Source of the DNA: Sinomicrobium weinanense
GTDB lineage: Bacteria > Bacteroidota > Bacteroidia > Flavobacteriales > Flavobacteriaceae
DNA: 64,000 bases
Assembly: GCF_018863395.1 (NCBI RefSeq)
Contig: NZ_JAHKRR010000002.1
Location: 434,001-498,000 of the forward strand
Direction: 5' to 3'
Below the pieces are notes generated by a model. That model did no database searches and had not been told where the DNA came from. It worked only from the letters and a program-made list of their open reading frames with translations. The translations under genes and the position numbers were made by a program. Of the stretch, positions 52,805 through 62,900 are shown one piece after another. Positions within the stretch are counted from its first letter, which is position 1. The number at the start of each line of letters is the position of its first letter.

Positions 52805-55057
52805 CTATTCCGCCACCAGCTCAAACGAATGGGTAAAAGGCATATCGGAATTCCCGGCAACAAATAGCTCAAATTCACCGGGTTCGTATTTCCATTCCAG
52901 ATCAGGGCCATAAAACTTCAGGTCTTCCGCAGAAAGCTCAAATTTAACTGTCGCGGTCTCCCCTTTTCTGATAAATACCTTTTCAAACCCTTTCAACTGT
53001 TTTACCGGAGGGGTTATAGAGGCTACCTTGTCGTGCAGGTAAAGCTGAACCACTTCCTCCCCGTCCCTGTTGCCCGTGTTGGTCACTTTGGCCGTGACGG
53101 TCAGGGTATCCGCGGGAGTTATCCGTTCCTTATCTACGGCTACTTCATAAGAAAAATCGGTATAGCTCAATCCGTATCCGAACGGGAAAAGCGGGGTATT
53201 GGGTGTATTGAGATACCTGGACACGTATTTCTGATCCGGGTCGCCGGGGTTTACCGGCCTTCCTGTATTTTTATGATTATAGAACAGCGGCAACTGCCCT
53301 ACTGTTCTCGGAAAACTCACCGTCAGCTTTCCGGAAGGGTTATAATCGCCATACAGCACATCGGTTACGGCATGCCCGCCCATGGTTCCCGGCCACCAGG
53401 CTTCGAGAATGGCATCGACGGTATTGTTTTCCCATTCCAGGGTAAGCGGCCGGCCGTTCATCAGTACCAGGACCACGGGTTTTCCCGTATTTTTTACGGC
53501 TTCGATCAGTGCTTTCTGCTTACCGGGTATATTAATGTCGGTCCGGCTGGCTGCTTCGCCCGTCATACCTTCCAGTTCTCCTACGACCATGACCACGACG
53601 TCGGCCTTTTTTGCTGTGGCAACAGCTTCTGCAAAACCCGAAATATCATCCCCGGTAAGTTTACATCCTTCGGCATACAGGAAATTGCCTTTTCCCACTC
53701 TTTCTTCAAAACCTTCAAAGACACTCACGGCAGTTCCGCCCCGGTCTCCGGCAGCAGCCCAGTTGCCTATAATATTCTTTTCATCCTTTACCAGAGGGCC
53801 TATCAGCGCCACTTTCCGGTCCGGGGAAAGCGGCAGTACTTTGTTTTTGTTCTTCAGCAATACCATGGACTTCCTCGCTGCATCCCGGGCGATCTCCAGG
53901 TGTTCATCGTTGAGTATGTCTTCCTTTTCCCTTTTCTCGTCCAGGTAACGATAGGGATCGTCAAAAAGGCCGAGGCGGAACTTCATCTCCAGTATCCTGC
54001 GGACGGCATCGTCCAGGTCGGCTTCACTTACTTTTCCCTCTTCTATCGATTTTTTCAGGTATTTCATATAGATCCCTCCCTGCATATCCATGTCCACTCC
54101 TGCGTTCATCGCTATTTCCCCGGCCTGTTTTTCATCTTTGGCATAACCGTGGGGGACCATTTCGTTCAAGGAAGTGTAATCGGTGACGACAAAGCCGTTA
54201 AATGCCCATTCTCCCTTGAGGATATCCCGCAAAAGAAATTCATTTCCCGTGGCGGGCACGCCGTTCAGGTCGTTAAAGGAATTCATAAAAGTGGCCACTC
54301 CGGCATCGAGTGCAGCTTTAAACGGTGGCAGATAGGTGGTGCGCAATTCGTTTTCCGACATGTCTACGGTATTGTAGTCCCTCCCCGCCATAGCAGCGCC
54401 ATATGCCGCATAGTGTTTGGCACAGGCCAGTATGGTGTTGTTTGCCGAAAGGTCATCGCCCTGGAATCCTTTTACCCTTGCTCCGGCTATCAGTGACCCG
54501 AGGTAGGTATCTTCTCCCGCCCCCTCGGCTATTCTGCCCCACCGGGCGTCCCTTGCTACGTCGACCATCGGGGCGAAGGTCCAGTTAATACCTTCTGCCG
54601 ATGCTTCGATTGCGGCTACCCGTGCTGTCTTTTCCATCAGTTCCAGGTCCCAGCTTGCCGATTCGCCAAGGGGAATGGGAAAAATGGTCCGGTGCCCGTG
54701 GATAACGTCATACCCAAACAGCAGGGGAATGCCCAGCCGGGTATCTTCTACCGCGATCTCTTGCAGTTCCCGGTTGTATTTTGTGGTAAAAGCATTGAAA
54801 ACTGCTCCCAGACTACCCTTTTTTAAGTACTCCTTATAGTTATCATCCATAGAGGGGCCTGTGACATCCCAGCCACTGGTAAAGAGGACGGTCTGCCCTA
54901 TTTTTTCTTCCAGGGTCATCAGGTTTAGAACGGAGTCAGCTTTTTGTGTGTAAGCACTGTCCTTTTCATTATTCTGCCCCACCGGTTTCTCCGAGCAGGA
55001 GATCAGGACTGACACAAGCACGGATAACGCGGAAATTCTTTTCATCGTTGTTTTCAT
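52805..55057 (-). CDS. GH3 family beta-glucosidase lipoprotein
   Basis: The start is taken at MKTTMKRISAL, 19 codons inside the longest frame, giving a lipoprotein signal (LVSVLISCSEK). The 750-aa protein has the GH3 barrel with KHYAAYG and GRDYNTVDMSE, the nucleophile aspartate in FNGFVVTDYTS near residue 290, the second alpha/beta domain (MVVGELEGMTGEA, VLVLMNGRPLTLEW) and a C-terminal FnIII-like domain (AKVTNTGNRDGEEVVQLYL). It removes glucose from the non-reducing end of oligosaccharides. As last gene of a cluster with a GH144-type enzyme it probably acts on sophoro-oligosaccharides. Confidence 0.95.
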   Translation of the reverse strand: MKTTMKRISALSVLVSVLISCSEKPVGQNNEKDSAYTQKADSVLNLMTLEEKIGQTVLFTSGWDVTGPSMDDNYKEYLKKGSLGAVFNAFTTKYNRELQEIAVEDTRLGIPLLFGYDVIHGHRTIFPIPLGESASWDLELMEKTARVAAIEASAEGINWTFAPMVDVARDARWGRIAEGAGEDTYLGSLIAGARVKGFQGDDLSANNTILACAKHYAAYGAAMAGRDYNTVDMSENELRTTYLPPFKAALDAGVATFMNSFNDLNGVPATGNEFLLRDILKGEWAFNGFVVTDYTSLNEMVPHGYAKDEKQAGEIAMNAGVDMDMQGGIYMKYLKKSIEEGKVSEADLDDAVRRILEMKFRLGLFDDPYRYLDEKREKEDILNDEHLEIARDAARKSMVLLKNKNKVLPLSPDRKVALIGPLVKDEKNIIGNWAAAGDRGGTAVSVFEGFEERVGKGNFLYAEGCKLTGDDISGFAEAVATAKKADVVVMVVGELEGMTGEAASRTDINIPGKQKALIEAVKNTGKPVVLVLMNGRPLTLEWENNTVDAILEAWWPGTMGGHAVTDVLYGDYNPSGKLTVSFPRTVGQLPLFYNHKNTGRPVNPGDPDQKYVSRYLNTPNTPLFPFGYGLSYTDFSYEVAVDKERITPADTLTVTAKVTNTGNRDGEEVVQLYLHDKVASITPPVKQLKGFEKVFIRKGETATVKFELSAEDLKFYGPDLEWKYEPGEFELFVAGNSDMPFTHSFELVAE

Positions 55058-55070
55058 AGTTCTTTTTTTG

Positions 55071-55136
55071 GGACCGAGGACGGATGACCGGTGCATACAC
55101 CCGTCACCTGTCATCCGTCTTCGCTCCTCCGTCTCA
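55071..55136. repeat. Inverted GGATGACCGG / TCATCCGTC word repeat
   Basis: ACCGAGGACGGATGACCGG on one side and CACCTGTCATCCGTCTTCG on the other form an imperfect hairpin between the esterase and GH3 genes. It shares words with 30824-30867 and 20166-20202. Confidence 0.6.
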
Positions 55137-55180
55137 TAAATATTCTGTTAAAAAGCAATCACAAGGGATTCTTTTCACCT

Positions 55181-55972
55181 TTAATTTTTCAAGGTCTTGG
55201 AGAACAGCCAGGGCAAGAGATCGGGTTCTGCAAAGGCAGGGTCCCAGCTGTTGTGATTGGCATTTTCGTAGAGGGTAAACCTCGGGTTACCCCCTTCCTG
55301 AAGCAGCCTTTCTACCATATGCACCGAAAATACCGGGTTTACCACATTGTCTTTGGCCCCGTGAAATATCCACAGGGGCAAACGGGATGCGTATTTTTTT
55401 ACGGACTTGGGTTTGCCTCCTCCACAAATGGGGATAGCAGCAGCAAACATTTCCGGTTTCCGGTACAGGAGCTCAAAAGTACCCATGCCTCCCATGGACA
55501 ATCCCAGAACGTAAACCTGGTCTTGTTTTACATAAGGTTCTGCCGTTATACTATCCATCAGTTGTATCACCAGGCTAAGCGGTTTTGTAGGTTTGCGCCC
55601 GTAGCGGAATTTTATGGTGAGCGGCGTTTTGTTCCGCCTTACTTTTGCATTGGCCCAATAGTCTTCTTTGGGACATTGCGGAAAGATGACTATGGCCGGA
55701 AAATTCTCCCGGATGGAGTCTTGCAGGAACATCTTACTGCCGTGGACCAACTGCGCCTCATTGTCATTCCCCCGCTCCCCTGCCCCGTGAAGAAAGAGTA
55801 TTACCGGGTATTTTTTATTCGGGGAAAAATCTTCCGGGTACAGGACCCGGTATAAAAGGGTATCGTTTTCGGAAACAAGTTCCTTTTTTTGATACAGACT
55901 GTCCGTTTGTGCAAAAGACAGTAGGGTATATAACATAAGGCATAAAACTGGAAAAACTGTTCGGTTGTTCAT
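55181..55972 (-). CDS. Secreted prolyl-oligopeptidase-like esterase
   Basis: The start is taken at MNNRTVFPVLC, 22 codons inside the longest frame, for a clean signal peptide ending at SFAQ. The 263-aa protein is an alpha/beta hydrolase: YPVILFLHGAGERGND near residue 60, the nucleophile GLSMGGMGTFELLY near 147, the acid in WIFHGAKDNVVNP near 200 and the histidine in YENANHNSWDPAF near 235. The family includes feruloyl and acetyl esterases. It probably removes an ester decoration from the substrate of this locus. Confidence 0.9.
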   Translation of the reverse strand: MNNRTVFPVLCLMLYTLLSFAQTDSLYQKKELVSENDTLLYRVLYPEDFSPNKKYPVILFLHGAGERGNDNEAQLVHGSKMFLQDSIRENFPAIVIFPQCPKEDYWANAKVRRNKTPLTIKFRYGRKPTKPLSLVIQLMDSITAEPYVKQDQVYVLGLSMGGMGTFELLYRKPEMFAAAIPICGGGKPKSVKKYASRLPLWIFHGAKDNVVNPVFSVHMVERLLQEGGNPRFTLYENANHNSWDPAFAEPDLLPWLFSKTLKN

Positions 55973-56009
55973 GGTTGTCTTTTTGCTTTCAAGGTAGTAA
56001 AACAAATCC

Positions 56010-57008
56010 TTACTGCTCCGCGGGCTCAAAAAACGCATTTTGTATCCGGAAATGATGTGCCGGGTCTTCCATATGCTTCCCGAGGTAAGGGGAATAAGTA
56101 TTTACTTCTATACTATTTTCCCGGAGGTCCATATCTAAAATACGAAGCCAGCCATTCCCCCCTTTTTCCGCCCCTTTAACACCTTCCTGATAATTGGCCA
56201 GCATCTGGTAAACCGGGTATCCCCCGTCATTTATGCTAACCAGTGTCCCCACCCCGGAATGCAGGACATGCCCGGAAAAGACAAACCTTACATTAGGGTA
56301 TCGTTTTATCAGTTTTTGCCAGATATCTTCTCCATCGTTCACTGCATCTTCTCCGGTATCCTTCCCTATGCCGTAGACTTGCGGGCGCCAGTCGTCCCCT
56401 TCACCCTGACGGGTGTTATCGGCGTACATATAGCTGTGTGTATTGACAATGACCAGATGGTCGGGGTGTTCTTCGATGATCTTTCCCGCCCAGGCCAGTA
56501 CTTTGTTCCGGGGGCCGAATTCCAGGGAGAGTACCAGCCACTTTATTTTTCCGGTTTTGACGGTATACCAGGCATTGTCCATGGTATCCGGTTCAAAACT
56601 ACCACCAAAGCCCGGAAGCCCGGACATTTCGGAGTAGGGAAAATAGCGGTTGAACAATGTGGTATTCCTGGTATCTGCAAATTTTCCCGGGGCACTGCCC
56701 ATATCGTGATTGCCTACCGCAAGCACATAAGGGACTTTACCGTCCAGTTTACGGAATGCCTGCCGTACGGTTTCCCATTCTTCTTTACTGTTGTTCTGGG
56801 TGAGGTCTCCCTGCTGTATGACCAGGTCTGTTTCCCTGGCATTATCGGCGATCCACTGTATCTGTGTACGGAGTATTTCGGGATATTTTTCCGTATAGGT
56901 CTGGGTATCGGGCACTAATACAATACGCATATTATGGTCAACTGATTTACAAGATATTACCAGAATAACAAATGTACTAAAAACCCCATATTTCATCATC
57001 GTTTTCAT
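56010..57008 (-). CDS. Calcineurin-like metallophosphoesterase lipoprotein
   Basis: The start at MKTMMKYGVF overlaps the stop of the GH144-type gene by four bases (ATGA), so translation is coupled; the longer frame has no better start. The 332-aa protein has a lipoprotein signal (FVILVISCKS) and the metal motifs VPDTQ near residue 30, QQGDLTQN near 65, GNHDMGS near 95, NTHSYMYAD and FSGHVLHSG. It acts outside the cytoplasm on a phosphate ester. Within a polysaccharide locus it may strip phosphoglycerol or similar groups from the glucan, but this is only an inference. Confidence 0.92.
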   Translation of the reverse strand: MKTMMKYGVFSTFVILVISCKSVDHNMRIVLVPDTQTYTEKYPEILRTQIQWIADNARETDLVIQQGDLTQNNSKEEWETVRQAFRKLDGKVPYVLAVGNHDMGSAPGKFADTRNTTLFNRYFPYSEMSGLPGFGGSFEPDTMDNAWYTVKTGKIKWLVLSLEFGPRNKVLAWAGKIIEEHPDHLVIVNTHSYMYADNTRQGEGDDWRPQVYGIGKDTGEDAVNDGEDIWQKLIKRYPNVRFVFSGHVLHSGVGTLVSINDGGYPVYQMLANYQEGVKGAEKGGNGWLRILDMDLRENSIEVNTYSPYLGKHMEDPAHHFRIQNAFFEPAEQ

Positions 57009-58399
57009 TGTATATCCGGACTTGTAAATCCTAATTTTTTTAATCCGTTCTGTATATCTTCGTTCTGCATGAACAGTTCCCATATCAGGCCACTGCGATG
57101 GTTCTCTATCATAACGACCATCGGCCCCTGGTCTATGGCCAGATATTTATCGGCTACCCAGGGTTCACCATCCAGGCTAAAGGCATCGTAAAAACCGGCC
57201 GGCCCCCAGACCAGGTCGTTTAAATCCGTATAAAAATAGCGAATGGCCCGCAAGGATTCTTCTGGTGTGTACGGTATGGAACTCACTGCTGCGGTAGGAG
57301 AAACCACGCCTTTATCGTTATCGGGAGAATGAGCCGTATAGCCAATGCTGTTATCTTCATTTCTGGAATAACTGGCCGTTAATCCCCAGGATTTCGGGCC
57401 ATATGTCTCAGACTGATTCGGATTTTCCACGCAATAATTATAATTGATCCTGGAGTGGTTTACATTCAGATCCCAGTAATCGGCATATTTATCCTGAAGG
57501 TTTTTCGGGTTTAACCCCAAATAAGAATAATGTGCCCAGAAAAGCGGCCCGCCTTTATCACCGACCGTGTTGTGTTTCAGGATAAGCGGTAAGTCATAAG
57601 CCGTTTTATCGGTAGTAATGTTTCCGCTTCTGGCCCAGCCCTTGTGATAAACTTCCGGATCAATGGCATGGTCCGGAGAAGAGGCGGCCATAATATAAGT
57701 GATCAAACATTCGTTGTAACCTTCGATTTTAAAATTTTTCTCAAACTCATATTCGGGAGACCAATGCCAAAAAATACCGCCCTTGCCATTGGTGTACCAA
57801 TTCCAGTCGATCCCTTTCCAGAGCTGCTCATATTTCTGAGCTACTGCTTTTTCCTGTTCGTTTCCGTTTTTAAGGTATTCCCGGACCACGATAAAACCCT
57901 GTGCCAAAAAAGAGGTTTCTACAATGTCCCCACCGTTATCTTTATTGCTAAAAGATTGTGTTTCGCCGGTCTCACCATTGATCCAATGGGGCCAGGCCCC
58001 GTGATAGCGTTCTGTTTCTGCCAGGAACCCGGCAATTTTATGCAGGCGCTCTACCCCTTTATCACGCGGAATAAAACCTCTTTCAATACCGGCCACAATA
58101 GCCATGAGCCCAAAACCGGAACCTCCTGTGGTAACAATATGTGCGTCATTTTTAGGGTAATTCCCGTCAGGGTGATAGCGCTCACGGGCCATTCCGGAAT
58201 TGGGCTCTGCGTAATCCCAGAAATATTTGAGGGTCTGCTCCTGGACAATATCCAGCAATTCCTCGTCACTTAATGGTTCATTATTATGCTCCTCTTCATT
58301 TTGTTGTGATGTATTATCTGAAGTGTTTTTTGTTGATTTCTGGTTGTTATTACAACCGATAAAGAAAAATATGCCCAGGGCAAAAATTAAAATTCGCAT
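57005..58399 (-). CDS. Glycoamylase-like (PF10091) lipoprotein, probable GH144 endo-beta-1,2-glucanase
   Basis: The 464-aa protein has a lipoprotein signal (ALGIFFFIGCNNN). The rest is an (alpha/alpha)6 barrel with LKYFWDYAEPNSGMARER, TTGGSGFGLMAIVAGIERG, GGDIVETSFLAQGF and INYNYCVENP, ending with DQGPMVVMIENHRSGLIWELF. This is the Glycoamylase domain; characterised members in Bacteroidota (Chitinophaga, Parabacteroides) are GH144 endo-beta-1,2-glucanases, although annotation often says glucoamylase. The GH3 gene in the same cluster fits beta-1,2-glucan use. It is translationally coupled to the phosphoesterase. Confidence 0.85.
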   Translation of the reverse strand: MRILIFALGIFFFIGCNNNQKSTKNTSDNTSQQNEEEHNNEPLSDEELLDIVQEQTLKYFWDYAEPNSGMARERYHPDGNYPKNDAHIVTTGGSGFGLMAIVAGIERGFIPRDKGVERLHKIAGFLAETERYHGAWPHWINGETGETQSFSNKDNGGDIVETSFLAQGFIVVREYLKNGNEQEKAVAQKYEQLWKGIDWNWYTNGKGGIFWHWSPEYEFEKNFKIEGYNECLITYIMAASSPDHAIDPEVYHKGWARSGNITTDKTAYDLPLILKHNTVGDKGGPLFWAHYSYLGLNPKNLQDKYADYWDLNVNHSRINYNYCVENPNQSETYGPKSWGLTASYSRNEDNSIGYTAHSPDNDKGVVSPTAAVSSIPYTPEESLRAIRYFYTDLNDLVWGPAGFYDAFSLDGEPWVADKYLAIDQGPMVVMIENHRSGLIWELFMQNEDIQNGLKKLGFTSPDIQ

Positions 58400-58461
58400 G
58401 TTTTACTGGCTTATATCCTGTTTATAATTTACTATACTCCGGTCCCTCAATCATATGTTAT

Positions 58462-59892
58462 TTACCATCCCGGGTTTTGGGTCATTTCGGGGGTTTGATT
58501 GATCTGGTCGTTAGGAACGGGAAACAATTCGTGTTTTCCATCCTCGAACGGTTTTCCAAGGGTTCTCATTACGTTACCGGCCTGCCCGGTACGGATAAGG
58601 TCGAACCAGCGGTCGTGTTCAAAAGCCAGTTCCAGTCGTCGTTCTTTCCAGATTAACTGTCTCAGTTGTCCCTGATCTGTGGTTGTCACTTCCGGGAGAT
58701 TTACCCTGCTCCTTACCTGGTTGAGGGAAGATAAGGCTGTACTGGCATTGCCCAGTTCATTAGCTGCTTCGGCATGGATCAATAAAACTTCTGCCAAACG
58801 GAGAATACGGACATTTTTATCGCCGTCACTATCTCCGAGATTTGCACTGGAATACGCTTTTTCATTATACATTGCGTTTTCTACACTTCCGGATACCTCC
58901 CTGCCATCCCACAGGGTTTCGCCCCTGAAGATGATCGTGGCATCTCTTCTTATGGTATCTCCTTCGGCATTAAAGGCATTTAACAGATCCTCGGAAGGGA
59001 TATTAAAGCCCCAGCCCCAGCCACCTGTTCCCCGGGGAGCCTGGGTCTGGGAATATTGTTGCACCCCATGGGCTATTTGCTCTCCCCGGGCCTGTACTTC
59101 AAAAATAGATTCCACACCATTTTCACTGTATTTTCTCCAGATATCCTCATAATTGGGTTCCAAACTGTATTCTCCGGAAGTCATGACCATATTGGCATAA
59201 TTTAAAGCATCTTCCCATTGTTCTTTATACAGATATACTTTAGCCAACAAGGCCTGTGCGGCTCCTTTTGTAGCCCGGCCTAGATCTCCCGAAGCATATT
59301 CGCTTTTATTGGGAAGCGCTGCTATGGCATCTGACAAATCCTGTTCTATAAAGTCATATACTTCTTCCTTAGGTGCCCTGTTCAACAGGTCTACATGTTG
59401 CAGAGGAACATCTCCAAACGCCCTGACCAGCCAGAAGTAATGCAAAGCCCTTAAGAATTTTGCTTCTGCGATGAGCCTGTTCTTATAATTTTCATCGGAC
59501 AGACCGTACTCTTCTGTATACTCAATAGCATATGATGCCCTGCCTATACTTTTATACCAGTGTTCCCATACTGCACGGATAGACGGTGTTGTTGCAGTAT
59601 GGGTCAATCCGTCTAAAAAATGTTTGTCTGTACCCGTACTCGTGGGCGTACTTCCTTTATCGGCATTGTCCGAAATGATCTCTGTAACTCCCAGATAGGA
59701 AAATGCGTAAGTCCAATCCGTTAACATTCCATAACTACTAATAATGAAATGATCGGGTTCGAATACTTCATCACTGTCCTCGGCCTCAATCCTTTCCCTG
59801 GACTCAACATCCAGGAAATCTTCGCTGCATCCGTAAAATAAGATAATCGGGAGTAAGAAAATGTATATTTTCTTTATTGTTAGTGATTTCAT
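58462..59892 (-). CDS. susD: RagB/SusD family nutrient-binding lipoprotein (glucan locus)
   Basis: The 476-aa protein has a lipoprotein signal (FLLPIILFYGCSED) and the SusD fold: DFLDVESRERIEA, RLIAEAKFLRALHYFWLVRAFGDVPL, RATKGAAQALLAKVYLYKEQW and the ending TPEMTQNPGW. It binds glycan as the lid of the SusC channel encoded 26 bp upstream. Confidence 0.95.
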   Translation of the reverse strand: MKSLTIKKIYIFLLPIILFYGCSEDFLDVESRERIEAEDSDEVFEPDHFIISSYGMLTDWTYAFSYLGVTEIISDNADKGSTPTSTGTDKHFLDGLTHTATTPSIRAVWEHWYKSIGRASYAIEYTEEYGLSDENYKNRLIAEAKFLRALHYFWLVRAFGDVPLQHVDLLNRAPKEEVYDFIEQDLSDAIAALPNKSEYASGDLGRATKGAAQALLAKVYLYKEQWEDALNYANMVMTSGEYSLEPNYEDIWRKYSENGVESIFEVQARGEQIAHGVQQYSQTQAPRGTGGWGWGFNIPSEDLLNAFNAEGDTIRRDATIIFRGETLWDGREVSGSVENAMYNEKAYSSANLGDSDGDKNVRILRLAEVLLIHAEAANELGNASTALSSLNQVRSRVNLPEVTTTDQGQLRQLIWKERRLELAFEHDRWFDLIRTGQAGNVMRTLGKPFEDGKHELFPVPNDQINQTPEMTQNPGW

Positions 59893-59918
59893 GATCTTTA
59901 CGTTTATATTATTGTTTC

Positions 59919-62900
59919 TTATAACTCCAGGTTTATCCCAAAAATAAATGTCTTTGTATTCGGATATGCCGACAGTTCAACCCCTGCCGTTCTATAAGGA
60001 TTCCCTCCCTCGCCACCTATAATTTCGGGAGTGAAACCGGAATAGTCGGTAAACATAAAAGGGTTTTGCGCTGTGAAATAGAACCGAAGTTTGGAAACAT
60101 ATCTTGAAAAATCGGGTAAGGTATACCCCAAAGTAATATTGTTTATTCTGAAAAATGCTCCGTTTTCCAGGTAATAATCAGAAGCCTCGATATCTCTGTC
60201 TGCTCCCGGATGAACATTCGTAGAACCTTCACCTGTCCATCGGGTATTATAGGTATCTGCGGTTATATTCTCATTATCTGTCCTGGTATTTTTAAGTCCG
60301 TTATACACCTTATTCCCCCCTACACCAAAACCATCTACACTAAAATCTATGTTTTTGTAGTTTAAGCCGAGGTGAACTCCGTAATTGTATTTCGGAATAT
60401 AGGAACCGAAGAATTTTTTATCCCTGTCGTCTATAACTCCATCTTCATTCTGATCTTTATAACGCAAATGTCCCGGTGCAGCTCCTTCGATAGACGGATT
60501 GCTATCTATTTCACCCTGATTTTGCCAAACCCCTTCTGTTTCCCACATCCACCAGGCTCCGAGGGGTTGTCCTTCTTCCAGCCTTTTGGTGATCCTTCCA
60601 TTGCTTAAACTTCCTCCCAGCATACCATCATAAGCCGGTTTTACATTTTCCACCATGTTTTTGTTGAATGAAAAATTACCTCCAATAGTATAAGACCAAT
60701 CTTCAGATATATTGTCCTTCCACTCTAAAGTAAACTCCATCCCCTTATTGGAAACCTCCGCTCCGTGGTCATAGAAATCTTCGGCAAACTGAGAATCGAG
60801 AAGTGGTTGAACCAGGAGAATCATGTTCTTGGTCGTTTTATCATAATAATCAACGCTACCCGACAGGCGATAATCCAGGAGGTTAAAGTCCAGCCCAACG
60901 CCCCACTCTTCTACAATTTCCCAGGTCAGGTCTTTGACCGGGCTCGCTACCGATGCACCAAACATCAGCTCCTGATTGGGGCCTAAAACATAGTTTTGGC
61001 CAGCACTCCCGGTACTTGTGTGTATTTGATTTACATTTAACGGCACATTCTGATTACCAAGCCTACCCCAGCCCCCTCTTATTTTCAGGAAGTTGATGCT
61101 TTTGGAATCCTTCAAAAAGTCTTCGTTGGAAACGGTCCAGCCAAGGCCGAATGAAGGAAAGTTTTCCCAAAAGTTTTCTCCCGTTCTAAATACACTGGAC
61201 CCGTCTCTTCTAATGGTAGCTGTGATATAGTATTTATTATCAAAATTGTATTGGGTACGGGCAAAGTAAGACATTAATGTCCGGGGGGTATAATATACGT
61301 TCTCGGATACATTGTCAAAAAGTCCGCTCGCGTGCTGAATACTCCAGTACTGTTCTTTCTCAGGGACTTCATACGCCTTTCCATACAGCCTTTTACCTAC
61401 ATTTGTCTTTTCCTTGGATCCACCAAGGACAACATTGAGATGATGTTTGTCAAAAGTTTTATCGAAAGTCAGAAAACCATCCCAGTTCCACCTAAAGGTT
61501 TCTTTATCTTCGATGTACAAAGAGTTATATGCCCAACTGGTAGGTATAACCCCCGTTTCTTCATTAGTGGCATTGCTTCGGCTCTCTTCAAATTCTTCGT
61601 AGGTCCTTGTAGGGTCACTGGCTATCCACCGTTCTCTGGTTGGATTGAAAACCCTTTTATCAAAAAAGTACTTGGTGGCCCCAAACCTGGAGGTTGCCTT
61701 TAAATAATCAGTAATGGAAAATTCTGCCGTAAAACCTCCCTGTAATGTTGTGGTGTGTATCTTTTCATTCTGAAAAAACACGTCGGCCATGGGATTTCCG
61801 TGGGAATACAACCTACCGACAGATTCTCCCGGCCCTGCCTGGTAGGTAACTATCCCGGTAGTCTGATTCACAAAGGCCTGCCCCCATCTTCCATTTTCAT
61901 AACGTACGGGTACCAGCGGTGACTGGCGATACGCATTGTTAAAGGCTCCTAATGGTTTCGGGTTTTCATTAGTGAAAGAGATATTGAGATTTTGTGTAAG
62001 TTTAAGTTTGTCATCGAACAGTTTGTATACATTGTTGTTCTTTATAGTTCCCCTTCGGTACTTGTGGTCTTCTATGACCCCCTCTTCCTCATAATGGTTA
62101 TAACTAAAATAATAATCTATATGGTCACTGCCGCCGGACACTGCGAAGGTATTGTTGTTAATACTTCCCACCTGCGCCAGTTCATTATACCAATCCGTAT
62201 TATACAATTGCTGTTGTTGTAGTGTATAACCTCCAATGGCAGCAGCCCCTTCATTAAAATAATTGATATACTGGTCAGGGTTGGCCATTTTTACGGGATT
62301 AAGTATACTTTTGGCCCCGTAAAAAGAATCAAAACTAAACCTGGCCTTTCCTTTCTTTCCCTGTTTAGTCGTAACAATAACTACTCCGTTTGCAGCCCGT
62401 AAACCATAAATAGAGGCCGAAGACGCGTCTTTCAGGACATCCACTTTCAGAATATCAGAAGGGCTAATGGTTTTGATATTGTCCACGGGCATACCGTCTA
62501 CGATATACAGCGGGTCCCTTCCGGAAAGTGCTGTACCAAGTCCCCGGATAATTACCGTCGGCGTGGCTCCCGGTTGGTCGCTGTTAATGATGTTGATTCC
62601 CGGAACTTTTCCCTGGATAGCCTGGGTTGCCGTCAGCGCAGGTTGCCTTACAATATCTTCAGCTTCTATACTGCTTATAGAGCCGGTCAGGTCAGCTTTT
62701 TTCTGGGTACCATATCCTACAACAACCACTTCGTCCAATTCTGAGGTGTCTTCCTGCAAGACAATATTCAGGGTGGTTTCGTCCCCCACCGTAACCTGCC
62801 GGTCCTTAAAACCTACATAAGTCACCTCGAGGACTTCCCCGGGGGAGGCTTCAATACTAAAGTTTCCGTCGAAATCAGTTACTGCATACCTGTTGGTCCC

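Noticed and set aside
53033-54496. 487-codon open frame on the plus strand
   Set aside because: It is the antisense shadow of the GH3 gene. It has no family resemblance, and the GH3 frame shows all catalytic motifs.
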